DNA of 64,000 nt from the NCBI GenBank assembly GCA_014871385.1, contig CM026426.1, forward strand, positions 97,800,861 through 97,864,860. Reading direction: 5' to 3'. Both the position numbers and the translations under genes were made by a program. This document shows, in pieces, positions 1 to 11,697 of this stretch (positions are counted from its first letter, which is position 1; each line of letters starts with the position of its first letter). The DNA comes from Ceratodon purpureus. Taxonomy: Eukaryota > Streptophyta > Bryopsida > Pseudoditrichales > Ditrichaceae. Below the pieces are notes generated by a model. The model saw only the letters and a list, made by a program, of their open reading frames with translations. It ran no database searches and was not told where the DNA came from.

Positions 1-960
1 CAATTTACTTGGGCCCTTCTTGGGCCTATGGGATGAAGAGAAGGGGGTCCATTTTCATTGCTTGTAATTCAAATGCTTACTCATGCCTTAAGTTTACAGA
101 GGGATGTCATTCTAGACTATACTACACTATTTGTTTTGTTTTTTTATCTTTTCTTATCATTTGCTTTGTATTTGCTACATGCTTATCAAGAAACAATCAT
201 AATGGTGTATAATTAAGCATCATCACCTTCTTGGTTTGCAAAGTCTTCTATCCACAGGGGAAAGGTAGCATGCGAGCAGAGAGCGGAGAGCAGAAAATGG
301 AGAGCAAAGAATTGACCTTTAACAAATTGACCTTTTCAATAGTATTGTGTATCCTATAATCCCAGGAAAATACTAAAATGAGGCATTTTGTAGTTACTTT
401 TTTTAGTAAAGGAGTGTAATCGTGAGGATTTTAGGGTTAAAACCGCTTCACTTTACTACGTTACTTTTAAAGGGTACAAATTAGGGCTGATGTCATGATG
501 ATGTCATGCATACATTCCGTTAGATTTGGTCCGACATTGGATCTAGATACAATGTTCCAGCGTCATGTTTTTAGATCAAATAAGTAATTCTTGCATAGGA
601 TTATGTAATTAATTATAGGAAAAACAAAATTCACAAAATGTAAAATCAAAGGTCAAAATACTTCCTAGAACATTTCAAAGTTTGTCTACAATAATGGAAC
701 TGCTGAAACCAAGATTTATACCATGTCAGAGTGCTTGTCTTCATTGAAGATTTCTTCGTCTTCCCACGCAACAAATCTACTTCATCTGTGTGATACAAGT
801 ATAAGATTCTCATCACATTGCAGCAAGTGAGTTCCGTTTGTGGGGGCCATTCCTTGTTTTTCAGCTCGCTTCTAGGTGGCGTCTTAGCATAGTGACACAG
901 GCACCGCCATTCTGTGTTGTATGCAGCAGTTCAATACGACGTTGGGGAAGGAAATCTGTA
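1..960. other. No gene recognised
   Basis: This stretch has short open frames only, moderate AT richness and small local repeats, for example GAGCGGAGAGC-like runs near 275-310 and AAATTGACCTTT twice near 310-335. I see no splice-bounded exon, RNA gene or transposon end that I can support. Confidence 0.5.
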
Positions 961-1005
961 GCCTAGCTTGAAACGGTCGGCAACAACAACCTAGCATGGG
1001 GCGTA

Positions 1006-1374
1006 ATGCCAAAGGTGCGTAATCCGACGTCGAGGAGGACGAGAACGGCTATGGGTTTAGCCCCCGAGGCACCGACGAGTTTTGAGGAGCTGCGGCCATG
1101 GGTGGTGGAGGTGGAGCGCGCTAGGATTTGTGGCATGGACATTCCGCCGTTTAGACACATTGCACATCTCGCGGAGTCAGGTGCGAACTGGCGGTGGACA
1201 GTGGCCTGTACCATTGAGCTCATCAACATCATGGCGGAGTCCCTCATCGCGTATCATGTGGCCTTCACCGCCGTCGTGAATCCAGTTGTTCATTCAAGCT
1301 ATGTGGCAAGTTTGAATGTAGAGAGCCAAGGTATTGTAAACAAGAGTTGGCCGGGGGTGGGGGGGAGGGTGTAG
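1006..1374 (+). CDS. Putative small protein or exon, unknown
   Basis: An ATG-started frame of 122 codons in a patch clearly richer in G+C than its surroundings. The product begins MPKVRNPTSRRTRTAMG, is basic at the N-terminus, and then has a Trp/Glu-containing amphipathic stretch (FEELRPWVVEVERARICGMD) and a hydrophobic segment (IELINIMAESLIAYHVAF). I recognise no family. A minus-strand frame (963-1247) overlaps it but reads less like protein. It could be a host gene exon, a transposon gene fragment, or chance. No neighbour helps decide. Confidence 0.3.
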   Translation: MPKVRNPTSRRTRTAMGLAPEAPTSFEELRPWVVEVERARICGMDIPPFRHIAHLAESGANWRWTVACTIELINIMAESLIAYHVAFTAVVNPVVHSSYVASLNVESQGIVNKSWPGVGGRV

Positions 1375-1379
1375 AGGAG

Positions 1380-2550
1380 AAATTGGAAACTCATACGGTG
1401 TTTGCGCGCCGTAGAGGACTTTATCTTTGTCTCCGAAGTTAGCTTCCTTTACCGATATGATACTTAGGCCTTGTGTGTGGACATGCATAACAGTTAGATG
1501 TTTATCCATATGTTGTCTGTAAGTGTACGCCTCGGTATGACGTGCGGGAAGAGGAGTACCTCCACTTTTATGGAAATATGTAATGTTTTTCTTCTGGCTA
1601 ATAATCATTGGCATTATGGATGTCAAGTGAATCCTGTCTGGATGAGTCTGGCCTTAGTAGATGGGTGGCGGACATTGACTGTATGAAAACAACGTTAGTA
1701 TGACCTCATTTGCGTCCTCTCGAAGTATGAATGTGAGTGCCAAAAATTCATCACAGTGTTTGTATTTATTGCTAATAACTCCACATTAGAGAATGTAATT
1801 ATCGTTTTGTATAATTTTTGAATATACAATTGTTATCAACTGTAGTTATATATTCACGTTAATGTTTTTGGTTTCATGGCTATTATTATCTGAAAGAACC
1901 AACTTCTTGACTTATCTGGTTTTACCTTATATACGACCCAATACTCTGTAAATTATTTATCAAGAATTTCAGAATCATGTTGGCATATGTTATGTATTTC
2001 CTTCATGAGGCCATGAACATCAAATTAGGTAATTAAAAAAATAAATCAAAAACATGTCACATGTTTATGATCTTGTATAAAAAACATATGAGAATTGACA
2101 GCCAAGAAGTCCCGCAGCTGGAGCCCTGATCATACACAAATGTAAAATGGAATTTTTTGAGAAAAACCCAATGGTCGCATGCAAGAATGCAGGATATGTG
2201 CGAAAGAAAAGTTGAAGGAATATGTAATCAAATCAAATCAAATCAAATGAAAACAACAATCACACTCATGATATGCTATAATTGCTACTTCCACTATCCG
2301 AATTCGAGGACTCCAAATGTCCTTCTTTAGCCTCTATATCCATAAATACAAGGGCCCTAGGATCACAAGTTCAAAGCATACTCCGGAAGAATATAAGGCT
2401 AAATCGGACTGGAGTTCACACGCCACTATGGAATGGGCACGGGTCTTGGCATAGGTCGTGAAGTCGATGCAACTACTCTGCAATATAAACCGGGTAGTGG
2501 TTAGAATAAGTAGGTGGAGATGCAAACAAAAGCAAAGCTAAGATAAATTG
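1380..2550. other. No gene recognised; (AATCA)n microsatellite
   Basis: AT-rich, without a credible coding frame. A short perfect AATCA repeat lies near 2226-2247. The right part probably contains the 3' untranslated region of the minus-strand gene that ends at 2592. Confidence 0.5.
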
Positions 2551-2591
2551 ACTAGATGTTTAAAAATGTAAAGTAAGACTTACTTACCATT

Positions 2592-5500
2592 CTACTTATT
2601 GCGTCTTGGTTTCTTGGAGCGCGTTTCATCAGCAGGTGCAGGTTTGGGATGTTTAGGAGGGCCCAAGGAAGATCTTGAAGCCATATATGGACGGAGAATG
2701 GCGTCAAAAATGGATTCGTCATCCTCAAAAGCCAGAACATGACGACCAATCTCCTGGCAAGCCTTAATGGAAGCCCCTGAATTCAAAGCATTGCAAAGAA
2801 GTGAGACTCAATTGAGAATATGAGAGGAATGGAAATGAAAAACTAATTAATGAATGGTTACATATTCCTGCCTTCTAGTTGAGGACTATGTCGCCGGGCT
2901 GGGTCAGCTGCTCAATGAGGGCCTACATGAACAAAGGGGGTTTCTCCCTTGGTCCTCTCCATGGGACAATCCCATTCAAGAGCTGAGTCTTCGCAGTGGT
3001 GAGGTTGAAAAGGGCATCACTCTAAGTTATATTAATGTCCTCATGTATCACCTCGGAATTCTTCGTTTGGAATGAGAAATTAGATGTCACTTTGCCACCA
3101 CGAATGATGACGTGAATCGAGAACCAAATAGAGTGTAATCAACTAAAACATGTGAGTGTAAAGAAAAAAAATGTTATCACTAAACATAAACAAGGAATGA
3201 TTATGGTGTAAATTCTTTGGGGTTGGGGTCCGTAGGTGAAGCTAAGCCAAGGTCATTGATGCCCCACCAGTCCTTGTGCATCACAAAGTCGTAAGTCAAA
3301 GCTTGTTTGAAAATGTCCGCAGCTAGCTTTCGATCATTGTTGTGGATGAGGACGAGAGCACCATCATTTTGCAAGTAAGGACTTGCAAATTCGAAGATGT
3401 TCACCACATACTTGGAATCCCGAGAGTTCCAAGGTGGAACGACGTTGGGTGGATTGGATACCGAAGGTACGGTTAGATTCTCAGGGATGTCGGCAATGAT
3501 CAAGTCGATTCCCAAGTGCTTCTCAACCTAGTACCGTTATGGAACTTGCTTTTGGCGGCCTTCTCTAAGCTTGAAAAAACCAGAAAGCAAAATTAGACTA
3601 TATAATATAAAATAAAACTTGATGCATCCAAAAAAAGTCTAAACAACGGATTTTACCTTGCGAATGAAGTATAGAATATCATTCCATACTAAATCGCCAC
3701 CCTTGTTAGAGAACTTCGTATGTGAAGTCATCAACGTCCCCACAAATGCGCCAAAGACAAAAACATGGGCGGAATGTGGAGTTCCAGCCGAAGAGGTGGT
3801 CGTGGGAAATAGTTTTGCCTTCCTCTGATCAATGAGACTTCTCGTGATCTTTGATGCAGTGATCGAGGAAGGCGCAGTTGTTGGAGCGGGAGAAGGTTTA
3901 GGAATGACTTTTGATGGAGAAGCAAGGAGTGCCCAGTGCCCTTGTGCAGATGACTCTGCATGCCTTTGCTGCGATGCTTGTGATTGAGAACCCAAAGATC
4001 GCAGTCGCCGCCCTTTCCTAGTCTTCGGTGGAGGTGCAGATGATTGATCCTATTGTCCTTTGTCATCTTTTCTACCTTCCACGGAATCTTTGACCACCAC
4101 CGCTCCGCCATCAAGTAAGGATTTCACATCGGCCTCTAAATCAATAGTAAAACCACGAAGGCAATCGAGATACCAACATCCTGCTTCCAAGTGGGGAGCT
4201 TTGTACCTCTTCAACTGCTGAGGAGAATAGATACACTAGTCCGAGCCTCTCTGAATCCATGCAGCAAAGTACTTCGAGAGCTCCTATATGACATTGTTGT
4301 GGATGAAGACGAGAGCATTATCAACCAACAAGCTTTGTATTTGGCATCCACACTCGCAGGCACAAACTTCTGCAGCTTATCCAGAGTCATCTCTGGTTTA
4401 GAGATATTGCTAAAATGCGGAATGATCTGCAAAGAGAACAATGTAGTTAGATTTATGTAAATGGAATGATGATGAAAAGATATCGATGTACGACCTGTAC
4501 CAGTAATTAGACTCTCACCTCCGCGAGAAAGTCGTCACCATTTTTTGGATTTGCAATAGCCAAATATTTGGTGAAGTCCTTCTTTTTAATGGCATCGACC
4601 ATGTTGTTTGATGCCAAAGTCATCGCATCCCAAAACTCCGGATCCTGATTGTTCTTCTTTTGGTATGTTCTCAATGTAGGCTCTAGCGGCTTCATCTGAA
4701 GCAACCGCAATCTTCCGTTGTACAAAGAGAATATATTCAAAATATTTTACAAACTATTTGAACTGCACAAGTCAGATAAAGACGGTGGATGAAGTTATAA
4801 AAAAATTCATAGAAGTAATTCTTACCCGGTATAAGAACACAATGAAAACCTTCGTAGTCAAGATAAACCATCGGTCTTTCGCGTGTTTCTTCTTCATACA
4901 AATATCAAACTCCTCCGGACTCTTTGAACTCTTAAAACTTCATCACACCGAAAGAGCGGATGCGGAAAAGTTTGGCTGGGAGATTACTCTTCATGTGGTC
5001 ATTTTCAGTAGCCCTGCAACAATAAGTAGATATTTAGAGAATACGTGATAAGCAATAGGATTCCCAATAAAAGATTGAAGAAATAGAACTATGAAGATAC
5101 TTACCAGTTGATATCGTGCTTGGCATGAAGAAGATTGCTTATTTGGCCCTGTGGGTCTAATATGATGCAATGCACGGAGATGTGCCATGAGGGATCGTCG
5201 GCATGATGTTTGTTAATATGTCTTAACCAAGCAGATAGGCGATGGTTACCTTCATACAAAAAACATATGGCCAGAGAATCTCTTCAGATCAGAGTCTGCT
5301 TGGAGCTCGTATTCGAAGGATTCATTCGTCGTTTGCCAGATGGGCTCCACTCAGCCTTTGACTTCCTCCGTGATGTCCATAGACAAATCCTCGTTGTTGT
5401 ACATGGAAATGTACATCACGCGGTCCCCATCTCTGTATACCTTCACAACTCTTTGTCCAAATGTTGTGCGCCCATTTCGCCAACTGGTCTCACTTTTGCA

Positions 5501-6420
5501 ATTGAGATCATCCTACACAATGGGACAAGCACACGAGACTTCTTCAAGGGTTGAATTTGAACACTATTGATGACGTTGATAGAGTCAACCTTATGCTGTG
5601 TTCGATGTAGGAATTCGCCTTCTACAGCATATTTCAAGTCTGTAGGACAAGATGACGTTGGCAACACATCTTGTGTTTGAGTTACCTGCCAAAAGCCATG
5701 CAAATTAATAATCAAACTCAACGCATATGAAATTGAATATAATTATTAGTCAATCACATAACAATCTTCTCATAAATAAAGGTGTAAAACCACAACTCAA
5801 ATTTCATTAGAAGCACTAAGTATCATTCCCGTGCCAATCTACGAGGAGCTCATCTATAGTAATTCCTAGACTTTCTACTACTCCACAGAAGGCGCCTACT
5901 CCAAAATCGCCTTGTGATTGGGGAAGTCCGTCGTGGTATTGCCAGGCGGGCAAAAACCACATGAGTTGGCCTCCTCATCACCAAAGGTGAAGCAGGAGGA
6001 TTTGGCAAGGATGGTGGTGTACCTAGACGAGGAGACGTCGACATATATCCTGGAGAGGTCGGCTTATAAACTGGCGATGGAGGCATGTACTGGGGAGAAT
6101 GGACCTCAAAAGATCCAGTATCTACACCTACAGGATTCGCTAAATCACACGTACAATAAGGCTCAATGTATGAGTCTAAGAGGTCTGAAAGATTGATCAC
6201 TGAGATCGGGGAATTGATAGACATCTCGGGAGCATCAGAACAAACCTACAATCAAAGAATTAAAATCTCAGCTAGAGCATTCAAACAAGTAGAGATACAA
6301 AACTTGGGCTGAACTAGAATACTTCAACATCAAAAATAAAGTTCAACAAAAAAAGTACATCATAAACAGCTAACTTACCTTTGTCTCTTCGGGAATTTTG
6401 CCCTCATCTTCGGTTACCAT
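2592..6420 (-). pseudogene. Decayed multi-exon gene with beta-class amino-methyltransferase motifs
   Basis: The N-terminal exon is clear: ATG at 6420, 14 codons, donor after 6379 (AAG|GTAAGT), acceptor before 6245, continuing in phase as VCSDAPEMSINSPIS. Further pieces follow leftward: 5685-5300, around 4985-4840, 4740-4507, 4440-3639 and 3515-3201, then 3065-2860 and 2786-2592. The piece at 3515-3201 has DLIIADIPENL followed by DGALVLIHNN, resembling a motif-IV DPPY region. The last pieces read PREKPPL...ALIEQLTQPGDIVLN, then GASIKACQEIGRHVLAFEDD, the classic FxGxG/motif I end of N4C/N6A methyltransferases (PF01555 type). Motif IV before motif I indicates the beta class. In-frame stops and at least two frameshifts (near 4650 and 4900) show it is dead. 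The N-terminal half, which has a Pro/Ser-rich stretch, I do not recognise. Known eukaryotic relatives of this class include rotifer N4CMT and Marchantia DN4MT; orthology is not claimed. Confidence 0.6.
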
Positions 6421-7082
6421 GTTATGGTAAGATGACTCCCGCAACAAAAACAACAAATGCATGAGAAATGAAATAAATAAAAAACACACACAAAGACCAT
6501 TCACAATTCACACAACAACATCACCACCACAGCATCCAACATACAATCCAATAGCAAAATCCCTACTTAGTAAAAAAAAAAAAAAAAAAGACACACTTAA
6601 ATCGGCTTCATTGGAGGCTCAAGCCTCCTCGGCCTGGGCTGATGAGAGCATGGCTCGACTCGTGTTTGCTCCAAAAGCAGACACTTAGCCACAAGAAACA
6701 AATTCACAAAAATAAATAACCCACATAACCGGCTTAGGACATTCGTAAACCCACATCCGATTAATATACATTCAAGTCAACATTATCCCCGCGAGCAAAC
6801 CATAATCACCAAGCATTCAAGACGGGAGATTGGTCGCAAAAGCATTCAACTTGCAAAACCCAACAAGGAGCATTCAACCCAGCAAAACCCGCACCAAAGA
6901 AGGGAACCCACACAAGTTAAGTCGGGCACAAAGCAACACTCTCCCCCGAATCCACTGTACATCCGCAACACTTCAAAATCGAACTCCCCAAAACCAAACT
7001 CCCCAAACCCGCAATCCACTCAAGCCAAAACTTAACAAAAATCCCTTGGCAACTCCCGGCCAGCATCATCCCCTTTCAAACC
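6421..7082. other. No gene recognised; 18-bp A run
   Basis: AC-rich, low-complexity sequence with a run of 18 A at 6572-6589. The stretch lies just upstream of the decayed methyltransferase gene and may contain its promoter or a first intron. No motif decides this. Confidence 0.4.
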
Positions 7083-7330
7083 TGCTCTTCGTCGTTCTGA
7101 TCTTCCTCATCGTCGTCCTTGACCTCGTCATCCTTAGCTTCTTTGCCTTCAGTCCTCTCCGGCTCCTCACTCTCCACACCTCCCCTCTGCCCACCCTCTC
7201 CCCGTCCTACGGCTCCATCAAACCCTAGCTCGTCGACTCCTCCTTCTTCAGCTCCCGCTCCTACGGCTTGAGCTCCCTCTTGGTCGCCTCGCCCTGCCCG
7301 CCTTGCATCGCGTTGAGCTGCCATGGCCAT
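7083..7330 (-). CDS. Acidic Gly/Glu-rich ORF, possible first exon of the gene to its left
   Basis: ATG at 7330 opens a frame starting MAMAAQRDARRAGRGDQEGA and ending in an acidic tract (DDEVKDDDEEDQNDEEQ). The frame runs into a plausible donor, CAG|GTTTGA, near 7082, which suggests an exon rather than a complete gene. The strand matches the methyltransferase-like gene whose recognised exons begin at 6420, so it could be its 5' exon. No acceptor confirming the join was found. The composition is low complexity and gives no function. Confidence 0.35.
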
Positions 7331-7496
7331 GGCCTAGCCTGGTTTGCTACTCTTCGCCCAATTGGTTTTTACCACAGGTCCCTCAAACATTTTGTCCTCG
7401 TCATCACTCGAGAAATGTTAGCCTTCTAGATCCTGCATAGTTTTGGTATTGTCAATACTAGTCACCCATGAGACCATCAACATAGCAAAAAGATCC

Positions 7497-8470
7497 AAGC
7501 AACCTCTTTTGTTCCTCAAAATAGACTTTAGAAAGCCTTTGAGAAAGTTAACTAGGATATTCTTTTCAAATGCCTTTGAAAGTTTGGCTTTGGAGACTAC
7601 TATATAAAACTAGTGAGTTTACTCTTTGAAGAAGCCTCGGCAATTGCCATCATTGACAAGAACAACACAAGAGCCTTTAACATCCAAAAAAGGGTCAGGC
7701 AAGGATGCCCACTTGCCCCTTCTTTCTTTATCATAGTCGCAGTAATCCTAAACACACTAGTTAAAGTAGCAAAACAAGCTAGTGATATGAAAGGTATCCT
7801 TCTTCTCTATTCTAATACGACTCAAATCATCTCTCAATTTGCACATGATACCTCTATGACCTTAAATGTTAGTAAACTAGATTACATTAAAAACTTGGTT
7901 AGTATATTAGACAATTTCAAAAGTGTCTTAGGGTTGGAAATTAATTGGCTCAAGAGCCATGCTTATTGGCTCAGTCCCTCAGACAGGCCAATATGGTTAG
8001 ACAACTATGGTTGGCACTGGGCCAATGACTCTAATTTACTCAAATTACTGAGTACCCCATTTGGAATTGATCCATCTTCTAAGAGTTTAGACAAATTCCT
8101 ACTAGACAGAATCAATTCAAAATTAGCCTTCTCAACATCTCAAATTTCATTAGCATGGAGAGCTATGATAGTCAAACAGATCTTACTATCCTCTTCACAT
8201 CCATTTAGTAAGGATCTGTTAAAGTTCTAGGCAAAATAAGGGGATTACTTAGGAACTACCTTTGGTCTGGTAAGGAGTATGCGTCAAGAGCAAGAGTAAG
8301 CTGGAACGACCGCTGTGTGAAGACGATGGCAGGAGGCCTTAGCTTACTCGATCCTCAAGAAGCCACAACTACTCTTCTATGTAAGTGGATTATTAATGTC
8401 TATGGCCCACGGTGAAACAAACCTTCAAATCATGTTAAGATCCAAGCTATGGAATTGCAGCTCCTATAAG
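7497..8470 (+). pseudogene. Non-LTR (LINE) reverse transcriptase relic
   Basis: The translated sequence follows the palm and thumb of a plant LINE-type reverse transcriptase: LKIDFRK (normally LKIDFxKA), then RVRQGCPLAPSFFI (RQGCPLSP motif), QFAHDTS at the catalytic FADD box, LGLEINWLKS (SGLxiNxxKS), and downstream GGLSLLDP...LLCKWI. The catalytic FADD has become FAHD, and frame changes occur near 7610 and 8230, so it cannot be active. The 5' endonuclease region and the 3' tail are missing or unrecognisable. It does not appear linked to the flanking genes. Confidence 0.8.
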
Positions 8471-8479
8471 GAAGGTAAT

Positions 8480-9108
8480 TAGCCCACTAACCCCCAATAG
8501 AGATTAGAGGATGGCCATACTTCTATCCCAGACTCCAAGGCTTGGATGAAAATTCATGGGTCAAAAACACTGACAATATGCTATTGTCTTGTGTGCAAAT
8601 CATGTTAGCAGAAAATGAATCGGCAAGCCTAAAGATTGAATTGTTGATTGAGTCACAATCATTAGTGGTAGCATTATATGATGTGTTTTTGGGGCTGGAC
8701 GCCGTTTCTTCCTCCGCTAAAGCAACGGTTGCTGAGGGCATCATGAAGCTTCTATGAATGTCTATGTACTTAGTTCTAGTAAAGTTTGAGACCAGGTTGA
8801 TACAACTCTTGTAAAGGAACCCAAATCCACTACCATACGTTTGGCATTGTATTTCTTCTCAACGCCACCCCATACAACATCGTGCCTTGTTTCTGCTCGG
8901 AAATACACAATATCAGGCTACAAGGCAAACCCGTGTATACTAAGCTTTCTACCACATAGTCCTTACTCCAAGGTTCAGTATGCTTGACACTTACTATGAA
9001 TCTCAACCCCAGACTGTTTGAAAGATGAAATATTCACATGAATATGATAAAAGAAAATTTGATATCTTAATTACCAGCTGCAGGTATTGGGAATGCATGT
9101 GGAGATGT
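8480..9108. other. No gene recognised
   Basis: It may include the eroded 3' end of the LINE relic. A 71-codon plus-strand frame at 8542-8757 has no recognisable motif. Nothing else is supported. Confidence 0.4.
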
Positions 9109-9111
9109 CTA

Positions 9112-9850
9112 GGGAGGGAAGCACAATAAAGTGTACCACAAAGTGCAATATGTGATCACGAAGAAGTGAATATGAAGTGTGCTGTTTTTGAAAGCTCAAA
9201 GCTGATTTTGAGCATTTTGGTGTAGTTTTTGAGCATGTTGGTCACTTTTTAAGATGTCATAAGATATTTTACACGCATCTCGATAAAAAGAACATCTTCA
9301 ATTGAATCTTAACTTGACCGCTAATTCTAAATCATGAAAATGAACTTTTTCAAAGTTTTAATTTCTTCACTCGGGGCCCTCTATTGTCTTTAGAGGATGT
9401 TTTTTCCAATTTAAAAAACAATGTTCAGTGAAAAAAACCTCACAAAAAGTTTCACGGAAAACAGTGTTTTAAAAAACGTCCTTGAAATACTTCTCGTGCA
9501 CCCAAACTGTCATTTCAAGTGGTCATTGCCATTTCTACATCCGCAATTCACAAACGGAGATCCCGGTGGAGTCAAAAGTGATTTCGGACAACATTCGACA
9601 TTGTTCTTATCACTTTTTCAAATGTGGACATTCACTTTGTCAAACATTGAGGTTCTCGTACAGCATTGTGGAAGATGCAAATTCGTACCATATTTTTCTA
9701 CACTTTAGAGAATCAAGTCTATTTTCTAAACCCATACTTCTTCCCAACATACCAACAACCGAGATGCCACTTTCTTATGTCTTTGCGATAGGGGCTGAAA
9801 TTGACAATGAGCGGAGCACTTTTTTGGTACACTTTATTGTGCTTCCCCCC
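9112..9850. mobile_element. PIF/Harbinger-like MITE, TSD CTA
   Basis: The ends are inverted copies: left GGGAGGGAAGCACAATAAAG and right, read on the other strand, GGGGGGAAGCACAATAAAG, both continuing as TGTACCA and then a short A-rich stretch and AAGTGC. The element is flanked by CTA at 9109-9111 and 9851-9853, a TNA-type 3-bp duplication typical of PIF/Harbinger. Length is 739 bp. The inside has no transposase; a 163-codon frame (9482-9973) crosses the right end and is judged spurious. The superfamily is inferred from TSD and TIR only. Confidence 0.65.
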
Positions 9851-9853
9851 CTA

Positions 9854-10312
9854 GGCTCACATGTTCGCCTAAACCAAATACTCCGTGCACAAGAACAATT
9901 GGAGGCTCGTCATACCCTTCTAGATAATGACCAAACGATGCGCCAAGGCTATGCCCGTTTGAGTTGCAACTAGACATTTTCTGCTTGTAAGCCCCCAAAG
10001 TCCCAAAACAAAGCTTTGCTACAACTCCCAACCAACCACCGCCACTTCACATACTGAGCAAACGACAGAACACTGCACTGACAAACTCGATTACACATGA
10101 AAAGTGAATCACAACAAACAAATCGTAAATGGTGATAATGAAAGCCTGCAATAACAAAGCGGACAGCAACAGTAACTCCAGCAACAACTAAACAACATAA
10201 GATCACAAACCAACCTAATCTCCCCGACATGGAATAGAATCACCGCAATTCGAGTCCAACTGTAAATTGTAGGTGACCCGGCCGACTGTAGGTGACTCGC
10301 GCTCGACTATAG
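9854..10312. other. No gene recognised
   Basis: CA-rich spacer between two TIR elements. Near 10270-10320 the flank of the next element carries a GTAGGTGACxCG-like motif three times. Confidence 0.4.
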
Positions 10313-10321
10313 GTGACCCGG

Positions 10322-11461
10322 GGTCTCTCTATTTCCCCCCGACGAGCGTTGCACCCGGGCAGCATCTCGCGGGGGTAGCCAATGTGGTGGATGACGGAGT
10401 CGGGGGTCACATCCATCGGGTCTTCCCGCCCATTGTGCTCCTTTCCGCTCTGCCCCTATTCCTCTTCGCTCCTTCCCGCTCCTCCTCCTCCCCGCACGTG
10501 CTCTGCGCTCCTCCTCCCCGCTCCTCCCCGCACCTGCTTTGCCTCCCTCTCCAACGGCTGCGCCAGTCTCAACCCACTCACCACCACACTCACCCCGCAA
10601 GCATACGCCATACCCATCCCCGAATATGCAACTGGCCCCCCGGGAATCACAGCTTCCATGACCACCATGATCACCACCACTTGCACCAAAACCCAAAACC
10701 TCAATGCCAAAGCATGGAAATCCAATTTCCCCTCACAAACCCTTCAAGCACCCAATTGCAAGACTAAATTTCAGATTCAATTCCATACATTCTGTGCTGG
10801 ATTTGGTGCTGCTAAGTCTGTGAGTTGAGTGCAAAGTGTTCAGGCTTGGTTTGGGTTTTTATTTTTGATATGTTCAAGCACTGAATTAGATGTGGCTTCA
10901 AGATGGGTTTTGATATTTTTTTGGTTTTTGTTTGCTAGATTTTCATGTTTTCTTTAGCACCGGGCCAAGCCAAGCCTTGAGCTCTATTCCGACATATTCC
11001 TCAAACAGCTGAAAGGACGCTTAACGCCCCTGACCTTCTTGATGACTATTATCTGAACCTGCTGGATTGGAGTGCAAACAACATCCTTGCTGTTGCCCTT
11101 GCAAACACCGTTTACCTCTGGGACGCCACCTCCAGTTCCATTGCAAAGCTATTGATTGCTGATGAAGATTGTGGCATTACTGCAAGAGCTGTGAGATTGT
11201 GGGAGGAGGAGGAGCAGGGAGGAGGTGCCGGGAGGAGCGGGGAGAAGGAGCGCAGAGCAGGTGCGGGGAAGAGCGGGAAGGAGGAGCGTGGAGGAGGAGG
11301 AGCGGGAAGGAGCGAAGAGGAGTAGGGGCGGAGCGGAGAGGAGTAGAATGGGCGGGAAGACCCGATGGATGTGACCCCCGACTCCGTCATCCACCACATT
11401 GGCTGCCCCCCGCGAGAGGCTGCCCGGGTGCAACGCTCGTTGGGGGGAAATAGAGGGACCC
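10322..11461. mobile_element. Non-autonomous Mutator-like element (Pack-MULE)
   Basis: Long terminal inverted repeats of more than 200 bp face each other (about 10322-10540 and 11250-11461). They begin GGTCTCTCTATTTCCCCCC on the left and GGGTCCCTCTATTTCCCCCC on the right. Exact 9-bp target duplications GTGACCCGG flank them (10313-10321 and 11462-11470). Long TIRs with a 9-bp TSD are the Mutator signature. The arms are extremely C/T-rich internally. Between them lies unrelated DNA, including a piece of a CDC20-type gene, so the element fits the Pack-MULE class that carries host fragments. No transposase is encoded. Confidence 0.82.
10965..11180 (+). pseudogene. Captured CDC20-like (APC/C activator) fragment
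   Basis: One frame reads [20 protein letters not shown], then [29 protein letters not shown] and a short remainder ending near DEDCGIT. This matches the start of the WD40 propeller of plant CDC20 proteins, which activate the anaphase-promoting complex. The piece covers only about 60-70 residues. It is preceded by an in-frame stop (AKP*ALF) and followed directly by the purine-rich TIR arm. The N-terminal C-box/KEN region and the rest of the propeller are absent. The fragment lies wholly inside the Mutator-like element, so it was probably captured from a host gene elsewhere. Confidence 0.72.
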
Positions 11462-11470
11462 GTGACCCGG

Positions 11471-11695
11471 CCTCAACCTGTGCTTTTGCACGAGATACCC
11501 AGGCTGAAATCCCCACGTCAAAGCATGGCCATTTTGGTACTCCCGAGGAGTCACCTCCAACTCACAAATCAAAAATAAAAAATCACACAAAATCACACAT
11601 CACAAAACACACATGTATATAGACATGCACATGCACATGCACACTTTGATTATGAGAGGTGTGACAATGGAATTAGTGAAGAGGAGCGTGTTCTG
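11471..11695. other. Spacer between two TIR elements, no gene
   Basis: About 225 bp of CA-rich sequence with an ACATGC repeat near 11622-11640. Confidence 0.4.
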
Positions 11696-11697
11696 TA

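Noticed and set aside
963..1247. Minus-strand 94-codon frame
   Set aside because: Antisense to the more plausible 1006-1374 frame, with no supporting motif.
9482..9973. 163-codon plus-strand frame
   Set aside because: It crosses the TIR and TSD of the PIF/Harbinger-like MITE, so it is not a biological unit.
10273..10828. Long Pro/Ser- and Gly/Arg-rich frames on both strands
   Set aside because: They read through the C/T-rich terminal inverted repeat of the Pack-MULE and recur mirrored at the other arm (11112-11516).
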